The notes under the pieces are model-generated. The model was given only the letters and a program-made list of their open reading frames with translations. It searched no databases and was not told the DNA's origin. Below, one piece after another: positions 30,253-38,458 of a stretch of DNA of 58,970 nt. Numbering within the stretch: the stretch's first letter is position 1; each line of letters opens with the position of its first letter. Both the position numbers and the translations under genes were made by a program. The stretch comes from Planctomycetota bacterium (GTDB lineage: Bacteria > Planctomycetota > UBA11346): NCBI GenBank assembly GCA_027859175.1, contig JAQIBG010000022.1, positions 1 through 58,970 of the forward strand, read 5' to 3'.

Positions 30253-31140
30253 ATGCACCTGAGCCCCGAGCAGATCCAGCAGTTCCGCCGTGACGGCTTC
30301 ATTGTCGCCCGCGGGCTGTTTGCCGACCACGACCTCGCCCCGGTGCGTGCCGCGATTGCCGCCGACATCGACCGCCGCGCGAGCCAACTCAAGGCCGACG
30401 GCCAACTGGATGACACCTACGCCAACGAAAGCTTCGACCGCCGCATGGGCCTGCTGATGCGCGACTGCCCGCAGATTCACGAGGCCTTTGACATCTGTCA
30501 CCTGCGTGACCCGGCCTTTCACCGCCTGTTCCACACCCCCGGCCTGCACCACGCCCTGGGGCAACTGCTGGACAGTCCGGAAATCACCTGCAATCCGATC
30601 CAACACCTGCGGGTCAAGCCACCAAGCGACTGGGTGGAAAGCACCGGCTACTTCGCCGTGCCCTGGCACCAAGACAGTGGCGTCACCACCGACGACGCCG
30701 ACGACGCGCTGATCATCACCTGCTGGATCCCGCTGCTGCGCGCCGACGCTGAGATGGGCTGCATGCGCCTGCTCCCGGGCGTCCATCAGCAGGGCCATCT
30801 GCGGCATATTCCCGGCACCACCATCGACCCCAGCCTGATTGACGAAACCCAAGCCGTGCTCGCGCCCTGTGAATGCGGCGACGCCGTGTTGATGACGCAA
30901 TTCACCCCGCACCACTCAACGCCCAACCTGAGCCAGAGCTGCCGTTGGAGCATCGACATGCGGTTCCAACGCAGTGGCACGCCAACCGGGCGCGCGTGGC
31001 AGCCTGAACTGGTGGTCGCCAGCGCGGATCCGAACCAGGTTCGCAATGACGCCGCCACCTGGGCCACCAGCTGGCAACGCTGCCTGGCCGAGGGCCGCGG
31101 GCACGGTCAACACCGCATCGAAGAGCCAACCAAGGCCTAG
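30253..31140 (+). CDS. PhyH-family Fe(II)/2-oxoglutarate dioxygenase
   Basis: 295 residues from the ATG at 30253 with AAGGAG. The family start (SPEQIQQFRRDGFIVARGLF) is clear. The iron ligands are His139 and Asp141 (VPWHQDSG) and His220 or His221 (FTPHHSTPN), and Arg231 (CRWSIDMRF) is placed to bind 2-oxoglutarate. In carbohydrate loci of PVC bacteria such proteins are common and their substrates mostly unknown. The TAG stop is formed by the first bases of a MITE-like element (CTAGCAGGCTG), so the last residues may have been altered by that insertion. A UroD-like gene follows on the same strand. Confidence 0.88.
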   Translation: MHLSPEQIQQFRRDGFIVARGLFADHDLAPVRAAIAADIDRRASQLKADGQLDDTYANESFDRRMGLLMRDCPQIHEAFDICHLRDPAFHRLFHTPGLHHALGQLLDSPEITCNPIQHLRVKPPSDWVESTGYFAVPWHQDSGVTTDDADDALIITCWIPLLRADAEMGCMRLLPGVHQQGHLRHIPGTTIDPSLIDETQAVLAPCECGDAVLMTQFTPHHSTPNLSQSCRWSIDMRFQRSGTPTGRAWQPELVVASADPNQVRNDAATWATSWQRCLAEGRGHGQHRIEEPTKA

Positions 31141-31294
31141 CAGGCTGTTGAAGTTCACCAGCCTGCTAGCCTCAATAAAACCTTGGGCTCCCTGCAGGAG
31201 CCATTTTCCAAGGTTTTATTGAGGCGACTCTTTACCCAGGGAGGTCTGCGACCCCCCTTCGACCCCCCGCAGGCCATATTTCAAAAGCCTGTGG
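31137..31294. mobile_element. MITE-like structured element, copy 1
   Basis: It begins CTAGCAGGCTGTTGAA. The hairpins are 31137-31169 (CTAGCAGGCTG / CAGCCTGCTAG) and 31170-31224 (CCTCAATAAAACCTTGG / CCAAGGTTTTATTGAGG with a palindromic CTGCAG in the loop). A C-rich section ending near GCAGGCC...AAAGCCTGTGG follows. It is an inverted copy of the element at 45563-45723. Its first four bases contain the stop codon of the PhyH gene. The right end is more decayed than in the other copy. Confidence 0.85.
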
Positions 31295-31308
31295 AGTTAG
31301 GAGCAGCC

Positions 31309-32511
31309 ATGAGCACCACCACCGCCTTCGGACTCGATCCCGACACCGCCACGCGACTCCGCGCCACCGCCGCCAGCTTGGCGCGCGAGAGCCTCAACGC
31401 CGAAGGAATGATCGAGCTAGATTGCGCCCAGGTTTGGGCTGACCAACACCAAGACGCCTTTAAGGCCGATCGGGTGGTCCTCGGCAACTTGTGGTCAGAC
31501 GAATGCGTGTTCGCTGAACTGGGAATACCGGAAGACTGGGATCGCTACCACCACGACCGAGCCTGGCTGACTGGGCTCTGCCGCCAAGCCAACGACCGCG
31601 CCGAAACAATCGTTGGCCGGCGCTTGCTCAACCAAACCGCGCCTGATCCGGCGGCAAGAACCATGCCGCAACCGCGGCAGCTGTGGGAATTATTTGAATG
31701 CCGCAACGTTTTTGAGGGCGACAGCTACTGGATGCACCCGGCGATCGATGATGTCAGCCAACTGCCAGCCCTGCTCGATCGGGTTGAGGCACGCCTCGAC
31801 AACCTGCGCGCATGGCTGCTACCTGACAACTGGGACCAAGCGCGCGACGCAGCGCGGGCCCGGGGTGAGCGCACCCCCATGTACTGGCACCAGCGCGGCC
31901 CCGTGACCCTCGCCACCAGCATGGTCGGCGCCGAATCCTTCTTGTTCTTATTTTATGACGACGAAGCCCTGGTGCGCCGCCTGTCTGCGGTGATGAAACG
32001 CGCGATGCTCGCGATCCGGCAGTTGCTGGAGCAAGAGGCGGGCTACACCGAGACCGATCGCCCACGCGGCTTCTCGTTTGCCGACGACAACTGCTGCCTG
32101 GTTACGCCCAGCCAATACGAACTGTTCGCCGAACCCATTCTCGAGACGATGTGGAACTACTGCTCGCCCGATCCCAGCGACAGCCGCTACCAACACAGCG
32201 ACAGCGCCATGGCGCATCTACTGCCCATCCTCGGTCGCCTTGGCTGCAATGGCGCCAATTTCGGTCCAACGATTCCGCTCGATCAGATCCGCGCGCATCT
32301 ACCCACGGCGGTGATTCACGGCCAAGTAGCGCCGTTCACCTACAGTCGTGATGAACGCGAAAACCTCGCGTTTGAAGTGTTGCGTGACATCCACCTGGCG
32401 CGCGAGGCACGCGGCCTGGCGCTGACCATGGCCGGCAGCATCAATAACGGCAGTCGCCTACATGGCATGCGCCTGATCATGGCCACGGTTCAGCGCCACG
32501 GCTGGTATTAG
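31309..32511 (+). CDS. Uroporphyrinogen decarboxylase-like protein (possible corrinoid methyltransferase relative)
   Basis: 400 residues, ATG at 31309 with a GGAG box. The C-terminal half has the barrel of the UroD/MtaA/CmuA superfamily: a FSFADDNCCLVTPSQYELFAEPI segment, HSDSAMAHLLPILGRLGCNGANFGPTIPL near 308-336, VIHGQVAPFTY near 345-355 and a MAGSINNGSRLHGM end. The haem-pathway PGxR and arginine motifs are absent, so it is not HemE. In glycan loci of Lentisphaerae and Hydrogenedentes these proteins are very common, without a proven function; methyl transfer or aldol chemistry are guesses. It follows PhyH across the MITE-like element. Confidence 0.8.
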   Translation: MSTTTAFGLDPDTATRLRATAASLARESLNAEGMIELDCAQVWADQHQDAFKADRVVLGNLWSDECVFAELGIPEDWDRYHHDRAWLTGLCRQANDRAETIVGRRLLNQTAPDPAARTMPQPRQLWELFECRNVFEGDSYWMHPAIDDVSQLPALLDRVEARLDNLRAWLLPDNWDQARDAARARGERTPMYWHQRGPVTLATSMVGAESFLFLFYDDEALVRRLSAVMKRAMLAIRQLLEQEAGYTETDRPRGFSFADDNCCLVTPSQYELFAEPILETMWNYCSPDPSDSRYQHSDSAMAHLLPILGRLGCNGANFGPTIPLDQIRAHLPTAVIHGQVAPFTYSRDERENLAFEVLRDIHLAREARGLALTMAGSINNGSRLHGMRLIMATVQRHGWY

Positions 32512-32531
32512 CAAGGGCGATCCGCAGGGTA

Positions 32532-32566
32532 CAGAGCAGGCAGGCGCATAGCGCCAGCCTGCTCTG
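32532..32566. terminator. Hairpin between convergent UroD-like and fucosidase genes
   Basis: CAGAGCAGGC-A-GGCGC / GCGCC-A-GCCTGCTCTG with loop ATA. The long stem, with one symmetric A/A mismatch, lies 21 bases after one stop and 12 bases before the other. There is no T run, so it may act as an mRNA end stabiliser. Confidence 0.65.
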
Positions 32567-32578
32567 GTTACGGCGAAA

Positions 32579-33811
32579 TTACGCCGGCAACACCGGAAAG
32601 ATATCGGCGCCATCAATATGACTGGAGATGTCCGTCGCCGGCGGAGCATCAAGCTCCAGCGCCACCACCGGCAACACCGGATCGGCGTCGCTCGCGTGTG
32701 CCCCCAAACCACGGATAATCGTTTGCCGACCGCGCTGCTCGAAACTGAGGTCACGCTGCGCACCCACCAAGCGAGCGCGCTGAACACGCGGCGTCAGCCC
32801 GCCGACAATCAACTCGTCGCCATAATATTCTTTGACGAAGCAATACAGGATATTGCCACGCTTGGTCGTTGGCCCAAACAGGTACCAGGGAAGATCGCAC
32901 CGTTCGGTTGCCAGAACGGCCTCCTGGTGACGCTCAAGCCATTGCCCAACGGAACGCAATATATCCTGAGCCGCCTCAGGAATACGACCGGCGGCATCCG
33001 GCCCCACATTGAGCAGCAAGTTGCCGCATCCGCGCGCGCAGTCGGCCAACTTCAAGGCCACCGAGCGCGGATTCTTCCACGCCGTATCAGACGGACAGTA
33101 GCCCCAATGCCCGTTGAGGGTCATGCAGGCTTCCCATAGCCGGCCCTTGGCGCTGGAAGCGATATGCTGTTCCGGCGTGGCGAAGTCTTCCGAGGTCCAA
33201 CTGCGATTGTTGATCAAAATATGCGGCTGTCGCGCGCGCACCTTGGCGTTGAGCTCCACGCTGCGCCATTCTTCGATGCCGTAGCAATGCGGCAGGTCAT
33301 ACCATAGGATGTCAATCTTCCCGTAGCCGGTCATCAACTCTTCGATCAAGCCATGGGTGTAATCCATGAAACGCTCGGTGGCTGCGGTATCGCCCTGCCA
33401 ACCACGGAACCAATCGTCATTATGCCAGTCACCCAAGGAATAATACAACCCGACCTTCAAGCCTTCGGCACGAACCGCCTCTACAAATTCAGCCACCAAG
33501 TCGCGCTTGGCAGCGCTGTTGACGCTATTGAAAGCGCATAGCTTCGAATCCCACAGACAGAAGCCTTCGTGGTGCTTGGTGGTTAACACCAAGTAGCGCA
33601 TGCCCGCCGCCTTGGCGAGACGCGCCCATGCACGCGGATCGAAGTCTTCGGCGGCAAACTGCTCGGCCAAAGGCCGATAGTCGTCCATCGACCAGGCCTC
33701 GCGCGACAAAGCCCACTCGCCGCGCCCGTGCACGGCGTACAAGCCCCAGTGAATGAACATGCCAAAGCGGGCCTCGGCAAACCAAGCGGTACGATTAGCA
33801 GGAAATTGCAT
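32579..33811 (-). CDS. GH29 alpha-L-fucosidase
   Basis: 410 residues, no signal peptide. It releases alpha-linked L-fucose with retention. The GH29 start RFGMFIHWGLYAVHGRGEW is at 15-33, TTKHHEGFCLWDSK at 77-90 with the substrate-binding His pair, and KIDILWYDLP at 165-174, where Asp172 fits the nucleophile. LLLNVGPDAAGRIPE follows, as in nearly all GH29 enzymes. The acid/base residue varies in this family and cannot be assigned. The gene lies 23 bases behind GH39 on the same strand, so one transcript is likely. The cytoplasmic location suggests it acts on imported oligosaccharides. Confidence 0.93.
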   Translation of the reverse strand: MQFPANRTAWFAEARFGMFIHWGLYAVHGRGEWALSREAWSMDDYRPLAEQFAAEDFDPRAWARLAKAAGMRYLVLTTKHHEGFCLWDSKLCAFNSVNSAAKRDLVAEFVEAVRAEGLKVGLYYSLGDWHNDDWFRGWQGDTAATERFMDYTHGLIEELMTGYGKIDILWYDLPHCYGIEEWRSVELNAKVRARQPHILINNRSWTSEDFATPEQHIASSAKGRLWEACMTLNGHWGYCPSDTAWKNPRSVALKLADCARGCGNLLLNVGPDAAGRIPEAAQDILRSVGQWLERHQEAVLATERCDLPWYLFGPTTKRGNILYCFVKEYYGDELIVGGLTPRVQRARLVGAQRDLSFEQRGRQTIIRGLGAHASDADPVLPVVALELDAPPATDISSHIDGADIFPVLPA

Positions 33812-33834
33812 GTCAGTCCTTCCGGGGCGTCACA

Positions 33835-35370
33835 CTAGCGGCTTTGCTCGCCCATGTCGGCGTTCCAGCGTTCGAGCTCGGGATTGGCAAGTTTGTGCAC
33901 GGCCGGTGATGGCTCGCGGCATTCGAGGTACAGTACTTCGTTTGGCGCCACCGTGACGCTGAGTGCCAACTCGCCCTGCTCAGCCTGATGGCGCGTCATG
34001 GTGTGCTCAGGCACCGCATGCGCCCGCAACACCGCCATCTGGGCCGGCGACGGATCCTGCGGACGGCCCAAAGCCAACCAGGTTTCATACGCGCTGCCAG
34101 CACCGGCGCGCACCCGGATCGCCGTCACCACCTGCTCGGCATGATCAACCGGAATCCGCACCGTGGTCTGCCACGGCTGGGCCGGTCCTGCCGCCATAAA
34201 GGGCTGATGATACGCCACCACGTGCACGGTTTCACATTCGCGCGTAGCCACCAAACCGCAGCCATTGGGAGCCGCATCGCCACTCACGCTTTGCCGGGCG
34301 CCACGCAAACGCGCGCACAACTGCAGCGCGTTGTAGCTCGACTTGGGAATCCCATCAACGGTCAGCAGACCATAGATGCTGCCGAACGGGGCCTGCGGCA
34401 CGCCACCTTCTTCAAAGCGGTCGCTCGCGACCCACCAGCACAGGGTGTCGACATCCTGATCCAACTCGAGCGCCATGCGCGCGGCAAATGCACCGGCGTA
34501 GGCGTTATCAACCGAGGGGTTGCCAGTCCAATCAACGGTTTTGCTTGAGCCGCAGCTGAGGCTGTTCCATTCGGTAATATGCAGAGGGCGATCGCCGACC
34601 TCGGCCTTGGCGGCGCGCAAGCGATCGATGAAGAAGGCATTGGGCTCATGCGGGCTGCCAGCGCGATCGTCAAACTCCACGAACTCGTCTTGACTGTAGA
34701 GATGCGTCGACAAGAAGTCGAGCGGTACGTCTTCGCTTTCACACCAGGCGATCAAGTCGTCAAGCCAGGCACACTTCGAACTCGCCGGGCCACCCACCTG
34801 CAACTGGGCGTCGACCCGTTTGAGCGCACGCGCAGCGCTAGCGTACAGCTGAAAATATTCTTCTTTAGTACCACTCCAGAAGCCCGACAGATTCGGCTCG
34901 TTCCAGACCTCAAAATTCCACGAACGCACTTCATCCAAGCCCCAGCGGGTCACGCAGTGCCGCGCGAAGGCCTCGATGAATTCGCCCCACTCGCCAAAGT
35001 CGGCCGGCGGAGTCACGTTCATACGGTAGTGGAACATGGTCTGATCGCCGGAGGCCAAGCACGCCGGCATCGGGTTGAGTTCCACAAAGGGCTTGAGCCC
35101 GAGCTCCAACAGCGCGTCGTAGATCTGATCGAGGTGATGCCAGCGATACACCAACTCGCCTTCGCTCCCACGCGTGACCACGCCCACCTCATCGTGGAAG
35201 ATGGCGTGAAAACGACAGGCCTTGAAACCGATCTCACGCTGACAGCGCGCGAGGTGCTCGCGCACGTCGGCCCGCAACAACTCAAAGCCGCGCCCCACCG
35301 CCACGGCTTCACGCCACGGCATCCGCAAAGGCGCTGCCGCCGGTTCACGAGCTACACGTAATCCACCCAT
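33835..35370 (-). CDS. GH39-family glycosidase (beta-xylosidase / alpha-L-iduronidase type)
   Basis: 511 residues from the ATG at 35370 (GGGAGAAG upstream). Clan GH-A barrel. A FKACRFHAIFHDEVGVV segment at 49-65 and FVELNPMPACLASG at 95-108 are GH39 hallmarks. The acid/base Glu158 is in FEVWNEPNLSGFW. The nucleophile Glu267 is in LHITEWNS. GSIYGLLTVDGIPKSSYNAL near 330-350 is typical too, followed by a beta domain. There is no signal peptide. Specificity between xylosides, iduronides and other sugars cannot be judged. The frame is open further upstream, but the extension lacks family similarity. GH29 follows immediately. Confidence 0.9.
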   Translation of the reverse strand: MGGLRVAREPAAAPLRMPWREAVAVGRGFELLRADVREHLARCQREIGFKACRFHAIFHDEVGVVTRGSEGELVYRWHHLDQIYDALLELGLKPFVELNPMPACLASGDQTMFHYRMNVTPPADFGEWGEFIEAFARHCVTRWGLDEVRSWNFEVWNEPNLSGFWSGTKEEYFQLYASAARALKRVDAQLQVGGPASSKCAWLDDLIAWCESEDVPLDFLSTHLYSQDEFVEFDDRAGSPHEPNAFFIDRLRAAKAEVGDRPLHITEWNSLSCGSSKTVDWTGNPSVDNAYAGAFAARMALELDQDVDTLCWWVASDRFEEGGVPQAPFGSIYGLLTVDGIPKSSYNALQLCARLRGARQSVSGDAAPNGCGLVATRECETVHVVAYHQPFMAAGPAQPWQTTVRIPVDHAEQVVTAIRVRAGAGSAYETWLALGRPQDPSPAQMAVLRAHAVPEHTMTRHQAEQGELALSVTVAPNEVLYLECREPSPAVHKLANPELERWNADMGEQSR

Positions 35371-35533
35371 GCCATCTTCTCCCGCCTGTGGCGTCCTCGA
35401 GCATCCTCGAACATCAAGGCGGGGCATGCTGCCACGTACCAACAGCGGTCAACCGGGCAGATGCCGGCACGGCGGTGCTATGCGCGGTGGAGGTGTGGTT
35501 GATTCGTGCGGTGGGTGAGGAGTGAGTGAGGCA

Positions 35534-35675
35534 GGTCCTGGGTCCTGGAACGCCTGCAAGCAGGCTTAGGCGCGGGGCTGACCGCCCCGTACCCCGCCCA
35601 CTTGGCTCGTCCGTCGCACCGGGCGGCTGTTCCTACGACCCAAGCGCCGCCAGGCGCGTACCAGGACCCAGGACC
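35534..35675. repeat. Type 1 structured intergenic repeat, copy C
   Basis: Outer arms GGTCCTGGGTCCTGG (35534-35548) and CCAGGACCCAGGACC (35661-35675) are perfect inverted copies. Internal hairpins GCCTGCAAGCAGGC, GGGGCTGACCGCCCC and GCGCCGCCAGGCGC are in the same order as in copy A. It lies between the divergent GH39 and GH-like genes, upstream of both. Confidence 0.88.
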
Positions 35676-35717
35676 GGAAATGCGCACAGGTCCGCATAAT
35701 AACCACTTTTCATCAGT

Positions 35718-35733
35718 ACCAAACCGCTTTGGT
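35718..35733. promoter_or_regulatory. LacI-type operator, ACCAAACCGCTTTGGT
   Basis: Inverted repeat ACCAAA / TTTGGT around a CCGC centre, the CG-centred form used by LacI-family repressors. A TTGACT box starts one base later at 35734, so a bound repressor would cover the -35 region. It lies 51 bases before the start of the GH-like gene. Confidence 0.7.
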
Positions 35734-35784
35734 TTGACTTTACGCGAAACGGTGGCACACTCTCAGGGCCGGAAGGGGAGAACC

Positions 35785-37374
35785 ATGGGCAGCAAGCACA
35801 TCTGGATCAACGAGGACAATGCCTCGTTCTACATCGGCTTTCCCGAGTCAGCGATGACTGAAGCCGGTTGTCGTGCGCTGGTCGACGGCTACTGCGATGG
35901 CGGCGGCGTGGCCGGTCTCAGCTTCTGCGTCAACGTGCAGCGCGCCCTGTTTGCGTCGCGCAGCTGGGAAAGTCTCTACGTCGACTACGACCCGGATGGC
36001 CCCGACGATCAGCCCTGCCTGCAATGGCTGGCGCCCGAAGACCGCAGCCTTGGCAAGCCCTGCCACGGCCGCACCTGGGTCCACCACCTGTGGTTGCTCG
36101 AACAGCGCGGCGTTGACCACCCGGCGATCTGGCTCGACCAATCGCGCCAACGCGGTGCCGAAGGCTGGCTGTCGATGCGCATGAACGATGTGCACCACGC
36201 GCCCAAAAAAGATGCGTTCTGGCACAACAGCTTATGGCGCGAACACCCCGAGTATCGCCGCGCCTCGTATCGCGACGAAGGCTGGTTCGAAGAAGCCTAC
36301 GACTACGCCCACGAAGCCGTGGTCAGTCATCACTGCGCCCTAATCGATGAACTGTGCGATCGCTACGACCTCGACGGCCTTGAGCTCGACTGGGTTCGCT
36401 GGGTCCGCCACAGCAAACCCGGACACGAGCGCATCGTTGCCGCGCAGCTGACCAGGGTGATGCAGCATGCCCGCGCCGCCACCGAACGCGCGGCGCAGCG
36501 CCTCGGCCATCCCGTTGGGCTCGGCGCCCGCCTCCCAGCCGATCTCGCCAGCTGCGTGCACCTGGGCTACGACCTCCCCACCTGGGCCAAGGAAGGCCTG
36601 CTCGACCACATCGTGCTCGCGCCCTTCTTCCAGCAGTGTGACTTCCAGGTCGACGTCGACTTGTGGCGGGCCCTGTTCCCAGCTGCGCGCGTCCTGGTGC
36701 AACCCGAAGCGATGCTGATTCCCTCGCCGCAGGCCGGCGAAGGCAATCTGATCTATGATCCGCGCTTTTTGGCCGGTGCGTCGGCCTGCGCACTTCACAA
36801 TGGGGCCGACGGCGTTTGGCTGTTCAATGAATGCTACCGCTTCACCCCGGTCGATAATTTCTTTGAACGCTTCCCCACCTATCGCGAACTGCTGACCCGT
36901 GATGCCGGTGACCTAGAAGCCCTGCGCGATGCGCCACGGCGCCAAGTGGTCTCGTTCCATCAGATCCTGGGCCCGGGCCGCGCGAGTTTCAGCGCGCTGC
37001 CGATCGCACTCACCCGGCCCGACGGTAGCTATGACTTCGCGCGTTTCCGCGACTGCATCAGCCTGTCGCTCCCACTGGGGCCCAAGCCGCAGTCGTCACA
37101 GGTCCGCCTCAAACTGGGCCTGAGCAGCGACACGCCAGCAATTGCCACCGCAGACCTCAAACTATGGTGCAACGCCACGCCGCTTACCGCACCGGCAACC
37201 AGCGAAACCGGCCCGGGCAAACGTAGTTTTGCGGCGCCCTGGCCACGCGATGTCGACCAAGGCCTAGTGATCGAGGTCCCCCTGGCTGCACTCCATGACG
37301 GTGACAACATCATCGAATGGCTACCGCCGGCCGTGGCTGGGGCGTTGATCTGGGCTGAGCTAGAAATCGGCTGA
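35785..37374 (+). CDS. Putative TIM-barrel glycoside hydrolase-like protein
   Basis: 529 residues, ATG at 35785 with GGGGAG. There is no signal peptide. The N-terminal two thirds read as a barrel: FYIGFPESAMTEAG, then YDLDGLELDWVRWVR at about 192-206, where the acidic residues match the catalytic strand of GHL-type barrels, then IVLAPFFQQCDFQVDVD and DGVWLFNECYRF. A beta-rich C-terminal domain (about 400-529) ends EWLPPAVAGALIWAELEI. I know similar proteins from Lentisphaerae and Planctomycetes glycan loci, but not their activity. The upstream operator suggests sugar control. Its stop touches that of the next, convergent gene. Confidence 0.68.
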   Translation: MGSKHIWINEDNASFYIGFPESAMTEAGCRALVDGYCDGGGVAGLSFCVNVQRALFASRSWESLYVDYDPDGPDDQPCLQWLAPEDRSLGKPCHGRTWVHHLWLLEQRGVDHPAIWLDQSRQRGAEGWLSMRMNDVHHAPKKDAFWHNSLWREHPEYRRASYRDEGWFEEAYDYAHEAVVSHHCALIDELCDRYDLDGLELDWVRWVRHSKPGHERIVAAQLTRVMQHARAATERAAQRLGHPVGLGARLPADLASCVHLGYDLPTWAKEGLLDHIVLAPFFQQCDFQVDVDLWRALFPAARVLVQPEAMLIPSPQAGEGNLIYDPRFLAGASACALHNGADGVWLFNECYRFTPVDNFFERFPTYRELLTRDAGDLEALRDAPRRQVVSFHQILGPGRASFSALPIALTRPDGSYDFARFRDCISLSLPLGPKPQSSQVRLKLGLSSDTPAIATADLKLWCNATPLTAPATSETGPGKRSFAAPWPRDVDQGLVIEVPLAALHDGDNIIEWLPPAVAGALIWAELEIG

Positions 37375-38169
37375 TCAGGCCTTGCCTGCCAGCCAGGCGC
37401 TGAGCGTTGCTGCGTCTTCACAACACTGCGCCGCGTCATCGCCGCGGATAAATTCGAGCGAGTAGCAGCGTTCGGTCTCGGGATCAGCGGCGGCGATGGC
37501 AGCCAGGTAACGTGACCACGGCTCGGCACCCGCCGCCAAGGGATGGCGAATCTGCTCGGGCTCGAAGGTCCAGTGAAACACATGCAGGTTGGCCAAACGT
37601 TTGCGGTCCAACAAGGCCTGCAAGCCGGCCAAACAATAATCGACATCCTGGCGATTCGGTGGCTGCCAATAGCTGTACACCTGCGGATGATCAACCGCAT
37701 CAAGCAAGCGCTGCGCGCTGTCGTTGCTGTCGGTCAAAGTTCCACCGTGGTACTCATACGCAATCCGGATGCCGGCAGCACCGGCCAAGTCGGCAATGCG
37801 CTTGGAGTCTGCCACCACGGCCGCCCATGCCGCAGCATCGGCCTGGGCCGAGCCACCACGACCCGCCCACACCCGAATCCACGGCGCCCCCAAGGCGCGC
37901 GCACTCGCCAGCACGTCGGCAAAGCGCAGCGGCTCATCAGCAGTTTCGCTGACACCGACGCGATAATACGAACCATAGGCCGATACCGTCAAGCCAGCCT
38001 TGGCAGTGGCTGCGGCAACGCGCTGTGCGGTCTCCACATCACCCGGCGGGACATGCACGTCCCCCCCCCATTCAATCGACCCAAGACCGGCCTGCTGCGC
38101 CAACGCAATCACCTGCGCCACCTCGAGTGATCGAAAGCTGATCGAAACCAGTCCACTTATAGCCACCAC
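37375..38169 (-). CDS. Sugar phosphate isomerase/epimerase (xylose isomerase-like TIM barrel)
   Basis: 264 residues from a GTG at 38169 that has a GGAGG box eight bases upstream. AP-endonuclease-2/xylose isomerase-like barrel: SISFRSLEVAQVIALAQQAGLGSIEWGGDVHVPPGD near 7-42, then WIRVWAGRGGS near 90, IAYEYHGGTLTDS near 136 and VHFNLHVFHW-type strands with a late SLEFIRGDDA. The Glu and Asp/His residues expected to bind a divalent metal are present. Similar proteins act on ketoses and inositols. The longer frame starts inside a repeat element and is unlikely. It is convergent with the preceding gene: TGATCA contains both stop codons. Confidence 0.82.
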   Translation of the reverse strand: MVAISGLVSISFRSLEVAQVIALAQQAGLGSIEWGGDVHVPPGDVETAQRVAAATAKAGLTVSAYGSYYRVGVSETADEPLRFADVLASARALGAPWIRVWAGRGGSAQADAAAWAAVVADSKRIADLAGAAGIRIAYEYHGGTLTDSNDSAQRLLDAVDHPQVYSYWQPPNRQDVDYCLAGLQALLDRKRLANLHVFHWTFEPEQIRHPLAAGAEPWSRYLAAIAAADPETERCYSLEFIRGDDAAQCCEDAATLSAWLAGKA

Positions 38170-38232
38170 GTCACCTACCTCCGTCTCGCTGACGGATGCA
38201 ATACACCAAGGGGTCAGAGCTAGGGCAAGGGG

Positions 38233-38370
38233 GGTCCTGGGGCCTGGCACGCGCCTGATGGACAGCCTTGGGTCCTAGGTCCTGGTACGCGCCTAGCGGC
38301 GCTTAGATCATGGGAACAGCCGCCGGTCACAACGCTGTCCAACTCGAAACCCGAAACTCGAAACTCAAAA
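38233..38370. repeat. Degenerate type 1 repeat, copy D, plus a CGAAACT heptamer array
   Basis: Two direct copies of a type 1 end (GGTCCTGG...CACGCGCC at 38233 and GGTCCTAGGTCCTGGTACG at 38271) occur without an inverted partner, so the element looks rearranged. At 38342-38370 follows a short array of another heptamer (CGAAACC CGAAACT CGAAACT CAAAACC). It is upstream of both flanking divergent genes. Confidence 0.7.
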
Positions 38371-38412
38371 CCACCCCCAGTCACAATAGTCACCCTCTCC
38401 CAAAGAACCCAT

Positions 38413-38428
38413 CCCAAAGCGCTTTCAA
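38413..38428. promoter_or_regulatory. LacI-type operator with AAAGCGCTTT core
   Basis: CCCAAAGCGCTTTCAA, a CG-centred palindrome with the same half-site (CCAAA) as the operator at 35718. It lies 31 bases upstream of the secreted GH-A gene. Confidence 0.65.
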
Positions 38429-38458
38429 CATAACAAAAAGCCACCAGTATCACCTCGT

